DNA of 64,000 nt from Parablautia sp. Marseille-Q6255. Lineage in GTDB: Bacteria; Bacillota; Clostridia; Lachnospirales; Lachnospiraceae. Under the pieces are notes generated by a model that was not told the origin of the DNA, searched no databases, and saw only the letters and a program-made list of their open reading frames with translations. The position numbers and the translations under genes are program-made. Shown piece by piece: positions 34,699-43,956 of the stretch (position 1 is its first letter; the number at the start of each line of letters is the position of its first letter). The stretch covers positions 124,001 to 188,000 of the forward strand of contig NZ_CATNVD010000003.1 in the NCBI RefSeq assembly GCF_951230155.1. The letters run 5' to 3'.

Positions 34699-35946
34699 TT
34701 ATTGACGTAACAGTATCTGCATATCCTGTCTGAGGCGGTTTCCGATTACCTCTCCCCATATTTTATAGCCTTTTTTATTCAGATGCAGACGGTCTGAACA
34801 GTAAAGCTTTTTTTGAAGAGCGCCCTTCTTGAGAAGATGCGGCGTCATATCTATAAAATGGAGACGTTTCTTTGTTTTACAGTACTGCTCCACTGTGCGG
34901 TTGCACTCCTTCATCTGTGACCATACCTTCCAGCGTCTGGGATTCGGCGCCACAGATACATAATAAATCTCCGTATCCGGCAGCTCCTTTTGCAGCTGCT
35001 TCAGCAGATATATGACTTTCTGTGCAGTTGCACTGCCGGACTCGCTGTCCGGTCCTGCGTTCATATTATTATCCCCGGTACACAGCACGATCGCCTTTGG
35101 CTTATACGGTACAAGCAGCTTCTGATACAGGCGGATCCAGTCATCCGCCTTCGATCCGGCGATCCCCATATTCAGGACCTCAAACGGCTCCAGCGCCTTT
35201 TCCGCCGTATCCCAGCGCTCCATATAGGAGCTGCCCGCCAGGATCACCTTTCCCTTATCTTTCTTTGGGCGATACATGTCCAGAATCGCTCCCGGACGCC
35301 ACTCTTTGGAGGACTCATATACCCGCACATCGCAGCGGTACTTCTTTCCGGCACATTTTGCAGTAATGACACACGTCCCTGCCTTTTTTGCTTTTATGCG
35401 CCCGTTTTCACTGACAGAAACCACCGAGGGATTGGAAGACTTCCAGCGTACCTTCCCCTGTGCGCCTTTAAGCTTCAGCTGATACGTCCTCTTTCGTGTC
35501 ATCTTGAGAGAGGTTTCATTCAGGCGCGGCTTCTCCGGCCTGGATGGCTGCTGGTTTTCTGTCTCCGTCTGTGGAGCATCCGTCTGCGGAACCTGCGTTT
35601 CCGGCTCTGTCTCCTGTTGTGGGGCCTGTGTTTCCGGCTCCTGCGTCTCCGGTTGTGGAGCCTGCGTTTCCGGCTCCTGCGTCCCCGTCTGAGGTGTTTG
35701 TGTTTCCGGCTCCGTCTCCGGCCCCTGCGTCCCCGTCTGAGGTGTTTGTGTTTCCGGCTCCGTCTCCGGCCCCTGTGTCCCCGTCTTTGGGGTTTGTGTT
35801 TCCGGCAGTCTCACCTGCACAGTGTCCGGCTGTCTGCCCTGCCATGCCGCGTCTGCATCAGCCGCAGGGATACACAGCCCCGCCAGCAGAAGCAGCGTAA
35901 GAGCGCAGTGGCACAGCCCCCTTCTCCATCTGTTTTTTTTATTCAT
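34699..35946 (-). CDS. secreted SGNH hydrolase with Pro/Glu/Thr repeats and a Big_2 domain
   Basis: A 415-residue exported protein. A signal peptide (to about residue 33, ending ADAA) is followed by a Pro/Glu/Thr/Gln repeat linker (47-135) and a bacterial Ig-like Big_2 domain (about 140-208, with VRWKSSNPSVVSVSENG). A C-terminal SGNH/GDSL esterase domain follows: block I AGSSYMERW with Ser240, block III GDNN, and DRLHLNKKGY with the catalytic Asp and His. It probably deacylates a cell-wall or host glycan. No LPxTG anchor is present; the repeat linker may span the wall. Confidence 0.85.
   Translation of the reverse strand: MNKKNRWRRGLCHCALTLLLLAGLCIPAADADAAWQGRQPDTVQVRLPETQTPKTGTQGPETEPETQTPQTGTQGPETEPETQTPQTGTQEPETQAPQPETQEPETQAPQQETEPETQVPQTDAPQTETENQQPSRPEKPRLNETSLKMTRKRTYQLKLKGAQGKVRWKSSNPSVVSVSENGRIKAKKAGTCVITAKCAGKKYRCDVRVYESSKEWRPGAILDMYRPKKDKGKVILAGSSYMERWDTAEKALEPFEVLNMGIAGSKADDWIRLYQKLLVPYKPKAIVLCTGDNNMNAGPDSESGSATAQKVIYLLKQLQKELPDTEIYYVSVAPNPRRWKVWSQMKECNRTVEQYCKTKKRLHFIDMTPHLLKKGALQKKLYCSDRLHLNKKGYKIWGEVIGNRLRQDMQILLRQ
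35659..35805 (-). repeat. 48-base minisatellite encoding PETQTPQTGTQGPETE
   Basis: Three near-identical 48-base units encode a 16-residue repeat, followed by shorter degenerate ones. Copy number is likely to vary between strains by slippage. The repeat has no stop codons in several frames, which explains the long antisense open frames there. Confidence 0.8.
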
Positions 35947-35977
35947 ACAATCCCCTTATACAAGTATACAGCTGTTT

Positions 35978-37417
35978 TTAGTACGCTTTTCCCCAATAAA
36001 CCATCTTTTTAGCAGGTTTTCCACAGCATACGCATGTGCCGGAAAGCTCCTCCTGCTCAAACGGGATACATCTCGAGGTCACAGACAGCTCTTCCTTGAT
36101 CGCATCCTCACATGCCTGATCACCGCACCACATTGCTTTGATAAATCCAGGCTTATTATTGGCAATTTCTGTGAACTCTTCCTTTGTTGTCGCCGTGTAC
36201 GTATGTGCCTCACGGTGCGCTCTCGCACGCTCCAGCATATCCTTCTGCATGGTGCCAAGTACCTCTGCCACCTTATCTGCAAGCTCTGCGATCGGCGCTG
36301 TGATCTTCTCGCGCGTATCGCGGCGCACGATCACGGCCTGCCCTGCCTCGATATCCTTCGGTCCCAGCTCGATACGCACCGGAATACCGCGCATCTCCTG
36401 CTCTGAGAACTTCCAGCCCGGGCTCTTCTCAGAGTCATCCAGCTTCGCGCGAAGACCTGCTGCCAGCAGTGCCGCCTTCACCTCATTTGCCTTATCCAGC
36501 ACGCCCTCCTGCTGCTGACGGATCGGGATCACCATCACCTGAGTCGGAGCGATCCTCGGCGGGAGTACCAGACCGCTGTTGTCTCCATGTACCATAATGA
36601 TCGCACCGATCATACGGGTAGTCATTCCCCAGGAAGTCTGATGCACATATTTTAAAGTATTGTCCTTATCCGCAAACTGGATGCCAAACGCTCTGGCAAA
36701 GCCATCCCCGAAGTTGTGGCTCGTACCAGACTGCAGCGCTTTTCCGTCGTGCATCAGAGACTCGATCGTATACGTTGCCTCAGCGCCTGCAAACTTCTCT
36801 TTATCTGTCTTGCGTCCCTTGATCACCGGGATAGCCAGAACCTCCTCACAAAAGTCTGCATAGACATTGAGCATCTGGATCGTCCTCTCCTCTGCCTCCT
36901 CTGCTGTCGCATGCGCCGTATGTCCTTCCTGCCACAGAAACTCTCTGGAACGCAGGAACGGTCTGGTCGTCTTTTCCCAGCGCACAACAGAACACCACTG
37001 ATTATACACCTTGGGCAGGTCACGGTAAGAGTGGATATCATTTGCATAAAAATCACAGAACAGCGTCTCTGAAGTCGGTCTGACGCACATTCTCTCCTGC
37101 AGCGGCTCCAGCCCTCCGTGCGTCACCCATGCAACCTCCGGTGCGAATCCTTCTACATGATCCTTCTCCTTCTGAAGCAGACTTTCCGGAATAAACATCG
37201 GCAGATATACATTCTCAACACCCGTCGCCTTGAATCTGGCATCCAGCTCATGCTGGATATTTTCCCAGATCGCATATCCCGCCGGCTTGATCACCATGCA
37301 GCCCTTTACGCTCGTGTAATCGATCAGCTCTGCTTTCTTTACTACATCCGTGTACCACTGTGCGAAATCTTCCTCCATGGAAGTGATCGCCTCGACCAGT
37401 TTCTTTTCCTTTGCCAT
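35978..37417 (-). CDS. proS: prolyl-tRNA synthetase, eukaryote/archaea type
   Basis: A 479-residue class II aminoacyl-tRNA synthetase that charges tRNA-Pro. Class II motifs are visible: motif 2 region [15 protein letters not shown] and [25 protein letters not shown], and motif 3 region [14 protein letters not shown]. The C-terminal zinc-binding-like part ends with the Tyr of MVYWGKAY and has the CVCCGKPA cysteines, typical of the ProS type without the bacterial editing insert. The start at 37417 follows AAGGAGG. A T-box leader controls it. Confidence 0.95.
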   Translation of the reverse strand: MAKEKKLVEAITSMEEDFAQWYTDVVKKAELIDYTSVKGCMVIKPAGYAIWENIQHELDARFKATGVENVYLPMFIPESLLQKEKDHVEGFAPEVAWVTHGGLEPLQERMCVRPTSETLFCDFYANDIHSYRDLPKVYNQWCSVVRWEKTTRPFLRSREFLWQEGHTAHATAEEAEERTIQMLNVYADFCEEVLAIPVIKGRKTDKEKFAGAEATYTIESLMHDGKALQSGTSHNFGDGFARAFGIQFADKDNTLKYVHQTSWGMTTRMIGAIIMVHGDNSGLVLPPRIAPTQVMVIPIRQQQEGVLDKANEVKAALLAAGLRAKLDDSEKSPGWKFSEQEMRGIPVRIELGPKDIEAGQAVIVRRDTREKITAPIAELADKVAEVLGTMQKDMLERARAHREAHTYTATTKEEFTEIANNKPGFIKAMWCGDQACEDAIKEELSVTSRCIPFEQEELSGTCVCCGKPAKKMVYWGKAY

Positions 37418-37436
37418 ATCCTTTTCCTCCTTTATA

Positions 37437-37680
37437 AAACAAGAGCCGGTATCCAGTCCCCGCAAGGGACCGGAATACCGGCGGTACCACCCTCATTAAC
37501 AGCCTGCGCTGTTCTCTTCCTTACTCTGTTAACGCCAGAATACGCTGCAGCTTCCTGCAGATGCTCCAAAGCCGGTTCGTCCCTGCTGCCCAAGACCTCG
37601 CACCACCCGGTCTCTCTCTGAAAAGCGCTCCTGGACTACTATTCTTCTTCATCGCTGAGTTATTGCCATTGTAAAAGAGA
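37437..37680 (-). ncRNA. T-box riboswitch upstream of proS
   Basis: On the minus strand the conserved T-box AGGGTGGTACCGC lies at 37481-37493. It is followed by a terminator stem GCCGGTAT/ATACCGGC with GTCCC/GGGAC (37444-37482) and a T-rich end (CTTGTTTT). Upstream is a long structured Stem I region. A candidate specifier codon CCG (Pro) lies at 37573-37575 within GAACCGGC. Uncharged tRNA-Pro would stabilise the antiterminator and allow proS transcription. That T-boxes work this way is established; the specifier assignment is tentative. Confidence 0.85.
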
Positions 37681-37692
37681 CAGAAGGATTTG

Positions 37693-38304
37693 TCAAGACA
37701 GAGATTTTCGATCCATCCATTTGCAAAAAAGAACAGCCGCCGCTGTGCTTGCCGCCGTTGCCACGATCCCGGGACCGACGATCGCCGCAGGATTGACGCT
37801 TCCGTACTGCGCCCGGTAGGCGATGACATTGACCGGGATCAGCTGCAAAGAAGAGATATTTAAGATCAGGAAGGTGCACATTTCGTTGCTTGCCACTCCT
37901 GCGCTCATGGCGCGCCCGCACCCTTTTTGTCTGCGCTCTTCTTCCAGCTGCGCCAGCGCCTCCATCGCCTTTAATCCCGCCGGAGTCGCCGCCCATCCCA
38001 GTCCGAGAATGTTCGCAACGCAGTTCATCGTAATATGCTCATTCGCCGGATGCTCCTTTGGTATGTTTGGAAACAGAAAACGGATAAACGGACGGATCTT
38101 CCTGGAAACCGCCTGCACAAGCCCCGCCTCACTGGCGATCTCCATAAGCCCCATCCAAAGCCCCATCACGCCCAGCATGGTAATGCAAAGCGTCACTGCC
38201 TCTCTGGCAGAATCCAGCACCGCATCTGATACCGCACTGACATTTCCGGTCAGAGTCCCCCACACTACGCCTGCCAGTATCATACCTCCCCAGATATAAT
38301 TCAT
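37693..38304 (-). CDS. spmA: spore maturation protein A-like (nucleoside-recognition domain)
   Basis: A 203-residue membrane protein with about four hydrophobic segments. GLWMGLMEIASEAGLVQ, the paired motif NILGLGWAATPAGLKAME and GVASNEMCTFLILNISSLQLIP are SpmA hallmarks. In sporulating Firmicutes SpmA works with SpmB in spore core dehydration. No spmB follows here: the next feature is the proS T-box. Confidence 0.87.
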   Translation of the reverse strand: MNYIWGGMILAGVVWGTLTGNVSAVSDAVLDSAREAVTLCITMLGVMGLWMGLMEIASEAGLVQAVSRKIRPFIRFLFPNIPKEHPANEHITMNCVANILGLGWAATPAGLKAMEALAQLEEERRQKGCGRAMSAGVASNEMCTFLILNISSLQLIPVNVIAYRAQYGSVNPAAIVGPGIVATAASTAAAVLFCKWMDRKSLS

Positions 38305-38337
38305 CCGATAGCCCCCGATCCTTCTCCTGGCTTTCTT

Positions 38338-39240
38338 CTATTTTATTCCGTCCTCCTTCACATAATACCCATCCTTTTGAAAAACTCCCGGACTCTTTAC
38401 CGTGATCTCCTCCCCCGTAAATGGCTGATAAAAATGCAGCGTCTCTGCGTGGAGCGCCATCCGCCCGGAAGGCTCCCCGCCTGCGTACAGCGGATCATTC
38501 CTTAATGGACACCCGATCGACGCCAGATGCACCCGGATCTGATGCATCCGCCCCGTGTCGATCCGTACCCGGATCAGCGCTCCGTGATCGGACTGCTCTA
38601 TGACCTGATACCTCGTCACGGCAGCCTTTCCCGATGCATCGACCCGCATTTTTCTTCTGTCATCGGGATCCGGACCGATCGGCTTTTCGATCCTTCCTTC
38701 TTTTTGCTCAGGGATCCTCTGCGTAACTGCAAGATACGTTTTATAAAATTGTCCCGCTTCTCTTTGCCGCTCCAGGCGGGTAGCGGCTGCTCTGTTTTTC
38801 ACAGCCAGCACAAGTCCCGAGGTATCCTTATCAAGCCTCCCCATGATGCGTATGACAGAGTCCTCCTGCTTTTCCTGCAGATAGGCAAGCAGACGGTTTG
38901 CCAGTGTATCGTCATAATGACCTCCGGCCGGATGTGTGACAAGCCCTGCCGGCTTATCCATAACGATCACATCCGCATCCTCATAAACAACAGTAAGCGC
39001 TTTGCGGACCGCTACCAGATGAACGGAGGCCTCCTTTTCTTCCAGGAGCGCCTCGATCCGGTCCCCCGCTTTAACCCGGTAAGTCACCCTTCTCGGGACC
39101 TGGTTGACGCAGATCCCTCCCTCTCGAAACTTTGCGCGGCTGATCTCCTTACGCGATAAATGCAGCCGGGTCCGCAGCACCTGCTCCAGCGTCTTTCCCT
39201 CATCCTCCCCGCCTGCCACACAGCTTACTCTTTTCTCCAT
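38338..39240 (-). CDS. RluA-family 23S rRNA/tRNA pseudouridine synthase
   Basis: A 300-residue enzyme. An N-terminal S4-like RNA-binding domain (residues 8-70) is followed by the catalytic domain with the motif GRLDKDTSGLVL (catalytic Asp), KTYLAV, and TGRMHQIRVHLASIGCPLRNDPLY. Start chosen at 39240, which has a strong AGGAGGTGGG; the open frame continues upstream but looks non-conserved. Which uridine it modifies cannot be decided. Confidence 0.9.
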   Translation of the reverse strand: MEKRVSCVAGGEDEGKTLEQVLRTRLHLSRKEISRAKFREGGICVNQVPRRVTYRVKAGDRIEALLEEKEASVHLVAVRKALTVVYEDADVIVMDKPAGLVTHPAGGHYDDTLANRLLAYLQEKQEDSVIRIMGRLDKDTSGLVLAVKNRAAATRLERQREAGQFYKTYLAVTQRIPEQKEGRIEKPIGPDPDDRRKMRVDASGKAAVTRYQVIEQSDHGALIRVRIDTGRMHQIRVHLASIGCPLRNDPLYAGGEPSGRMALHAETLHFYQPFTGEEITVKSPGVFQKDGYYVKEDGIK

Positions 39241-39561
39241 CCTTTCCCACCTCCTGCAGCCTGTCTTTGCATTTTTTCTGTTTTCTGCGCCTTTCCATCG
39301 CTTTTTGCTCCAGTCTACCATGCGGCTCCTCCTTCCCGCAAGCTCTTTTCATCTCTGCCTTCGCCTGCGCTTCCTTTGGGTCTCCTTCTTCCTGCCTGCT
39401 GCGCCGGCGCAGATACCCTCTGCCGCTTTTCTCCCGTGATTTTCGACTTTCACAGACGCTTCTCTGCTTGATTTCTCCATACGCTGCGTCTATAATGTTT
39501 TGTAGTATCAGCATCCAGTTACGCATAACTGTAGTAAAACGCCAAAAGGGGGAGTTCTGCT

Positions 39562-41475
39562 ATGTCTATGGAGGATTACAAAAAAGCCTGCCGAATGGGC
39601 AAAAGAGATTATCAGATGCGCCTGCTGCGCGGTGAGCGTCCTACGCTCGAGGTTCTTGACAGTATTCTTCCTCCCAATGAAGGAGGATCGATCGTCCCGC
39701 TCGGCCTTGTGCAGATTCCGATCGACCAGATCGTCGGTACGCGTTACGAAGGAAGAAGCAATGCTTTTTCCGGCAGCTTTATGCCGATTCTTGATGAAAG
39801 GACAGAGTTTGCCAGAAAATGGGCGAATCTGAGCTCTGCACATGAAGACGAGGGCATCCGCGATCCGATCAAAGCGTACGAATATATGAACCGTTTCTAT
39901 GTAGAAGAGGGAAATAAACGCGTCAGCGTCATGAAATATTATCAGGCGATCTCAATCCCTGGAAACGTCATCCGCATCATGCCCAAACGGACAGACGAAA
40001 AAGAAAACAAAATCTACTATGAATTTGTAGATTTCTATAACCTTTCCAAAATCAATTATATCTGGTTCTCGAAAGAGGGAAGCTTTCTGAAGCTTCAGAA
40101 GGCAGTCGGAAAAAAGGCCGGAGAAAGCTGGACCGATGACGAAAAGATCAATTTCAGCTCTACCTACTCCCGCTTTACGTCCGCCTTTGAAGCAAACGGC
40201 GGAAAGAAGCTGAAGATTACGCCCGGGGACGCCTTTTTGTCCTTTATCACTCTCTACGGCTATCGAAACCTGGGCGAAAAGACCACCACGCAGATCAAGG
40301 AGCTCGTGATCAGAAGCTGGGAGGAGTTCCGGCTCCTGGAAAACGAGCAGGAGATCGATCTGCAGATGAATCCGCCCTCTGACAAAAAACCGCTGTTTGC
40401 CCGCATCCTTCCCGCCGGTGCGTCCAGACCAGCCAAACTGAAGGTAGCGTTTATTTACGAAAAAACAGCTGCCTCCTCGGCATGGACCTATGCACACGAG
40501 CTGGGACGGCTTCATCTGAACCAGACCTTCCCGGACGAGTTAACAACCGTATGCTATGACAATATCTCGGCAAACCTGATCGAAGAATGTCTGGAAGCGG
40601 CGATCGCCAACGGCTGCAATCTGATCTTTACGACCACCCCGGTCTTTGCCCCGGCCAGTGTAAAGGCAGCGATCGCACATCCAAATGTGCGCATCCTGAA
40701 CTGTTCTCTGAACACCTCGCACCGCTATATCCGCACGTACTACGCCCGGATGCACGAAGCAAAATTCCTGATGGGTGCGATCGCAGGCGCTATGGCGGAA
40801 AATGACCGCGTGATGTACATTGAGGATTATCCGCTTTTCGGAAGCATCGCGAACATCAACGCCTTTGCCCTGGGTGCCCGGATGATCAATCCCCGCGTGC
40901 AGGTATTTCTGGAATGGTCCTCCAAAAAGAACACGAATCTCGATGACGATCTCCGGCTTGTCCAGCCATCGTGTATCTCTGCCAGAGATATGGTGATCCC
41001 GGAAGACGCCTCGCGCTACTTCGGTCTGTACCATATGGCAGACGGACGGCCGCACAATCTGGCTATGCCGCTGTGCCACTGGGGTAAATTTTATGAGCAG
41101 CTGATCCGCACGATCATAAATGGCTCCTGGAAGCAGGACAGCCCTTCCAACAAAGCGATCAACTACTGGTGGGGCATGTCCTCCGGCGTTGTCGACGTGA
41201 TCTGCTCACAGAACCTTCCGCTTGGCACACAGCGTCTTGTTGAGCTTTTAAAACACACCATCTGTTCCGGATCCTTTAATCCATTCTCCGGTGCGATCCA
41301 CGCACAGACAGGCATCGTCAGGGGGAACCCGGACGGTTCACTCTCTCCCGAGGAGATCGTGAAGATGAACTGGCTCGCAGAAAATGTCATCGGAGAGATC
41401 CCCGGACCAGAGCAGATCCTGGATCACGCAGCGCCTGTCGTCCTGCAGCAGGGTATACAGACGCTCGATCCGTAA
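39562..41475 (+). CDS. cytoplasmic protein with a ParB-like region and a BMP-family binding domain
   Basis: A 637-residue protein without signal peptide. Residues 47-140 contain PLGLVQIPIDQIVGTRYEGR, GIRDPIKAYEYMNRFYV and EEGNKRVSVMKYY, a pattern like the ParB/sulfiredoxin fold. The second half (about 290-560) looks like a BMP/PnrA-type nucleoside-binding protein (LKVAFIYEKTAASSAWTYAHELGR, ANGCNLIFTTTPVF, AGAMAENDRVMYIEDY), normally extracellular. Here it would sense a small molecule inside the cell. AAAGGGGGAG precedes the ATG. A metallophosphoesterase gene follows 31 bases later and may share its operon. Function unknown. Confidence 0.65.
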   Translation: MSMEDYKKACRMGKRDYQMRLLRGERPTLEVLDSILPPNEGGSIVPLGLVQIPIDQIVGTRYEGRSNAFSGSFMPILDERTEFARKWANLSSAHEDEGIRDPIKAYEYMNRFYVEEGNKRVSVMKYYQAISIPGNVIRIMPKRTDEKENKIYYEFVDFYNLSKINYIWFSKEGSFLKLQKAVGKKAGESWTDDEKINFSSTYSRFTSAFEANGGKKLKITPGDAFLSFITLYGYRNLGEKTTTQIKELVIRSWEEFRLLENEQEIDLQMNPPSDKKPLFARILPAGASRPAKLKVAFIYEKTAASSAWTYAHELGRLHLNQTFPDELTTVCYDNISANLIEECLEAAIANGCNLIFTTTPVFAPASVKAAIAHPNVRILNCSLNTSHRYIRTYYARMHEAKFLMGAIAGAMAENDRVMYIEDYPLFGSIANINAFALGARMINPRVQVFLEWSSKKNTNLDDDLRLVQPSCISARDMVIPEDASRYFGLYHMADGRPHNLAMPLCHWGKFYEQLIRTIINGSWKQDSPSNKAINYWWGMSSGVVDVICSQNLPLGTQRLVELLKHTICSGSFNPFSGAIHAQTGIVRGNPDGSLSPEEIVKMNWLAENVIGEIPGPEQILDHAAPVVLQQGIQTLDP

Positions 41476-41937
41476 CACGGTATACGAAAGCAAGAGGTAA
41501 AACAATATGCGCATTATGGCAATCGCAGACGAAGAATCCGCCTACTTATGGGATCATTACGACAGGAAGAAAATGGAGGGGATCGATCTTATCATCTCCT
41601 GCGGGGATCTTCATCCAAACTACCTTTCCTTCCTCACGACCATGACCTCCATCCCGGTCCTCTATATCCATGGAAATCATGATGAAAAATATCTGAGGAC
41701 CCCGCCGGAAGGCTGTACCTGCATTGACGACTCTATCTACGTATACGAGGGGATCCGCATCCTCGGTCTGGGCGGTTCGATGCGCTACCGTCCGGGAGGC
41801 TTTCAGTATACGGAACAGGAAATGCGCCGCCGCGTCCGCAAGCTGTGGTTCCAGATCCTTCTCCACCGCGGTTTTGATATTCTCGTGACCCATGCCCCGG
41901 CATATCAGCTGAACGACGGCCGCGACCTGACCCATCA

Positions 41938-43593
41938 AGGGCACTGAAAAACTTCCATTTCTTCTTAAGTGGAAGTTTTTCTTTTCTATTATTTTCAAAT
42001 CTTTACTTAGGAAAATCATAAAAAGCTATGGTTTACTCCATAGCCAGCTCTTCTAATCTTACTATTCGTTTTACATTTGCTGTAAATGCCGTAAAATACA
42101 TTTGCAGATGCATAGCAAATAAACCTCTCGAATCTGCTTTACGCAAACCGTGAGCTTCCTTTAGTTCTCCATTCTTTTCTTCTATCCTGTGCCGAATCTT
42201 CATTCGCTCCTGAAAATATTCGCTTTCTTCAAATTTAAGCCTTTCAAGATTTTTCTCACTTGCTTGCGTGATACTGTAGCTTCTTGTTTTAGCGTTTGAT
42301 CTTCCTACACGGCATTTTTCTCTTTGGGGGCATTTCCGACACGTTACTTTGCTAAATATATATCTTAAATAAGTATTCCCATTTTTTGCCGTTCTTTTTT
42401 CTACACGCGTGGAAAGCTCTCCGGCAGGACACTGCAGCATCCCAGCATCTTTATTAAAGCAGAAACCTTCCTCAAGGTTCCCGTTTGCTGCAGCAGCTAC
42501 TGCTGTATTGGTCCTGGCAATCAATGTAATCTCTTTTCCGCAGACTTCCAGATTGTCATCACTGACATATGCCATATCGCCTATAACTTCTGTAACTTTT
42601 ATTCCATTTTCCTTCGCGTTTTCTATCAGTTTTGGTAATTCCTGCCCATCTGGTGCTCCTCCATCTGTTACAGTGATCCCCGCAATGAGACGTTCTTCAG
42701 TCATCGCAAGATGATTCTTATATCCATAGAACGTACTGGTTGCCGTTTTATGTCCAAACCGTGCATCTTTATCATCTTTGGATCGGATCTCTTTGAGCCG
42801 CTCATCTTCTAGTAGTTCTTTCATTTCATGAGAAAGTTTCTGTATCTTTTTATTTCCACAGGATTTTATTCCTTCCTCCAGAACCTGGAGTAGTTCCTTA
42901 GTATAGGCAATTTCTTCATCCAGCCCTGCTTCCAAAGAGGGTTTTTCAGGAAATCGCTCTGATAATTCAAAAGCTGTTTTATAAACCTCTTTCCGAAGTT
43001 GTTTGCTCATATCCCGCAGAATCTGCGTTGGAGATTTTGCCCGGACAGAAGCAATTGTATGGGTGGAATCAACGATAATGGTTCCCGATTTGATCAGGTT
43101 TTTATCCAAAGCCTGTTGAATGGTTTCTTTTAACATTTCTTCCAGAATATCTTCTGTAATACGAGTTTTTCTGAATTTTGTGAGAAGACTGGGATCTATC
43201 ATTTTTGCTTCTGGTTCCAGATCAAGGAAAAATTTATATGCCATGTCCGTCTGGGCGCTGCTAATCAGGGCTTCGTCAGAAAGATCGTACAGCTTTTTCA
43301 GGAAAAGTAGTTTAAACATCATTTCTGGTTCCTTTGCTGGGCGACCGAAATTTTCACAATATTGCTTACGAAGCATTGGATTTACAAAGCTGAAGTCTAT
43401 ATTTTCTTTAATTCTACGCAAAAGATGATCTGCGGGAATGATCGCATCATAAAGCCCCTGATAAGGTGACAATGATAATTGTAACTGCGAATGATCTTTT
43501 AACATGATAGGTCCTCCTTCCTTATATTTCTATTATAATGGAAATAATAAAAAAGCCCAATTCTTTTTTAGAATCAGACTTTTTCAGTGCCCT
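41938..43593 (-). mobile_element. IS1182-family insertion sequence, complete
   Basis: A 1656-base element with 14-base terminal repeats AGGGCACTGAAAAA at the left and its complement TTTTTCAGTGCCCT at the right. It is flanked by direct repeats TGACCCATCA (41928-41937 and 43594-43603). Because the end bases are ambiguous, the target duplication could be 8 to 10 bases. The intact frame and exact flanks suggest a recent insertion. Confidence 0.9.
42033..43505 (-). CDS. IS1182-family DDE transposase
   Basis: A 490-residue transposase. The N-terminal DUF772-type region (residues 20-120) contains GRPAKEPEMMFKLLFLKKLYDLSDE. The DDE region follows with VDSTHTIA, ITVTDGGAPDG and EVIGDMAYVSD. A zinc-finger-like CRKCPQREKCRVG comes near residue 390, and the C-terminal R-HRIEEKNGELKEAHG motif carries the final Glu. 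Length and order are standard for the family, with no frameshift. A Shine-Dalgarno AGGAGG precedes the ATG. Confidence 0.95.
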   Translation of the reverse strand: MLKDHSQLQLSLSPYQGLYDAIIPADHLLRRIKENIDFSFVNPMLRKQYCENFGRPAKEPEMMFKLLFLKKLYDLSDEALISSAQTDMAYKFFLDLEPEAKMIDPSLLTKFRKTRITEDILEEMLKETIQQALDKNLIKSGTIIVDSTHTIASVRAKSPTQILRDMSKQLRKEVYKTAFELSERFPEKPSLEAGLDEEIAYTKELLQVLEEGIKSCGNKKIQKLSHEMKELLEDERLKEIRSKDDKDARFGHKTATSTFYGYKNHLAMTEERLIAGITVTDGGAPDGQELPKLIENAKENGIKVTEVIGDMAYVSDDNLEVCGKEITLIARTNTAVAAAANGNLEEGFCFNKDAGMLQCPAGELSTRVEKRTAKNGNTYLRYIFSKVTCRKCPQREKCRVGRSNAKTRSYSITQASEKNLERLKFEESEYFQERMKIRHRIEEKNGELKEAHGLRKADSRGLFAMHLQMYFTAFTANVKRIVRLEELAME

Positions 43594-43854
43594 TGACCCA
43601 TCAGGGCTTTCAGGAGTTTATCCGTCTGATGGAAAAGTACAAGCCAAAATATTTTCTCCACGGACACGTACATATGTCGTACGGGGGAGCGCACAAACGC
43701 TGCGACAAATATCAGTCCACCACTGTGATCAATGCGTACGAACGGTTTGTTTTCGACTATGAGGCAGCCGTGCCGAGCCCCCTCCGCTACGGTATTCCTG
43801 TCCCGGCGCCAGACGAAGCCTAACAGATTTTTTATCACACAAAAGTTCTGTAAT

Positions 43855-43909
43855 CAAAAAGAGCTGCCTCAGCGCAGATGATACCTCATCTTGTGCACTG
43901 CGGCAGCTC
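43855..43909 (-). terminator. intrinsic terminator after the surface-protein gene
   Basis: GAGCTGCC and GGCAGCTC pair on the minus strand across about 33 partly self-complementary bases, then TTTTT follows. Confidence 0.75.
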
Positions 43910-43956
43910 CTTTATATAGCGGATGATCTATAATATTCTATGATGTTAAACTTTCG

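Larger units (their letters stand above)
41507..43823 (+). pseudogene. metallophosphoesterase gene split by an IS1182-type element
   Basis: The 5' part (41507-41937) encodes the calcineurin-like motifs GDLHPN, GNHDEK and THAPAYQLNDG; the 3' part (from 43604) encodes GFQEFIRLMEKYKPKYFLHG, HVHMSYGG and the C-terminus to PAPDEA. Removing the element and one copy of the 10-base target repeat restores one continuous frame (RDLTHQ-GFQEF), about 220 residues. As it stands only a truncated product ending THQGH is made, and it lacks the GHVH metal ligands. It was probably a cytoplasmic phosphodiesterase or phosphatase working with the gene upstream. Confidence 0.9.

Noticed and set aside
34990-36012. 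Long plus-strand open frame of 340 codons
   Set aside because: It is antisense to the SGNH gene and stays open because the repeat lacks stops; the product is Arg/Leu/Cys-rich and has no ribosome site.
39200-39526. 108-codon minus-strand frame, very basic, just before the RluA-type gene
   Set aside because: No Shine-Dalgarno, composition dominated by Lys/Arg/Glu, and it runs into the true start region of the next gene. It could be a small gene, but I cannot support it.
43538-43762. Plus-strand frame across the right end of the IS
   Set aside because: It joins IS sequence to the wrong frame of the phosphoesterase; the family motifs are in the neighbouring frame.
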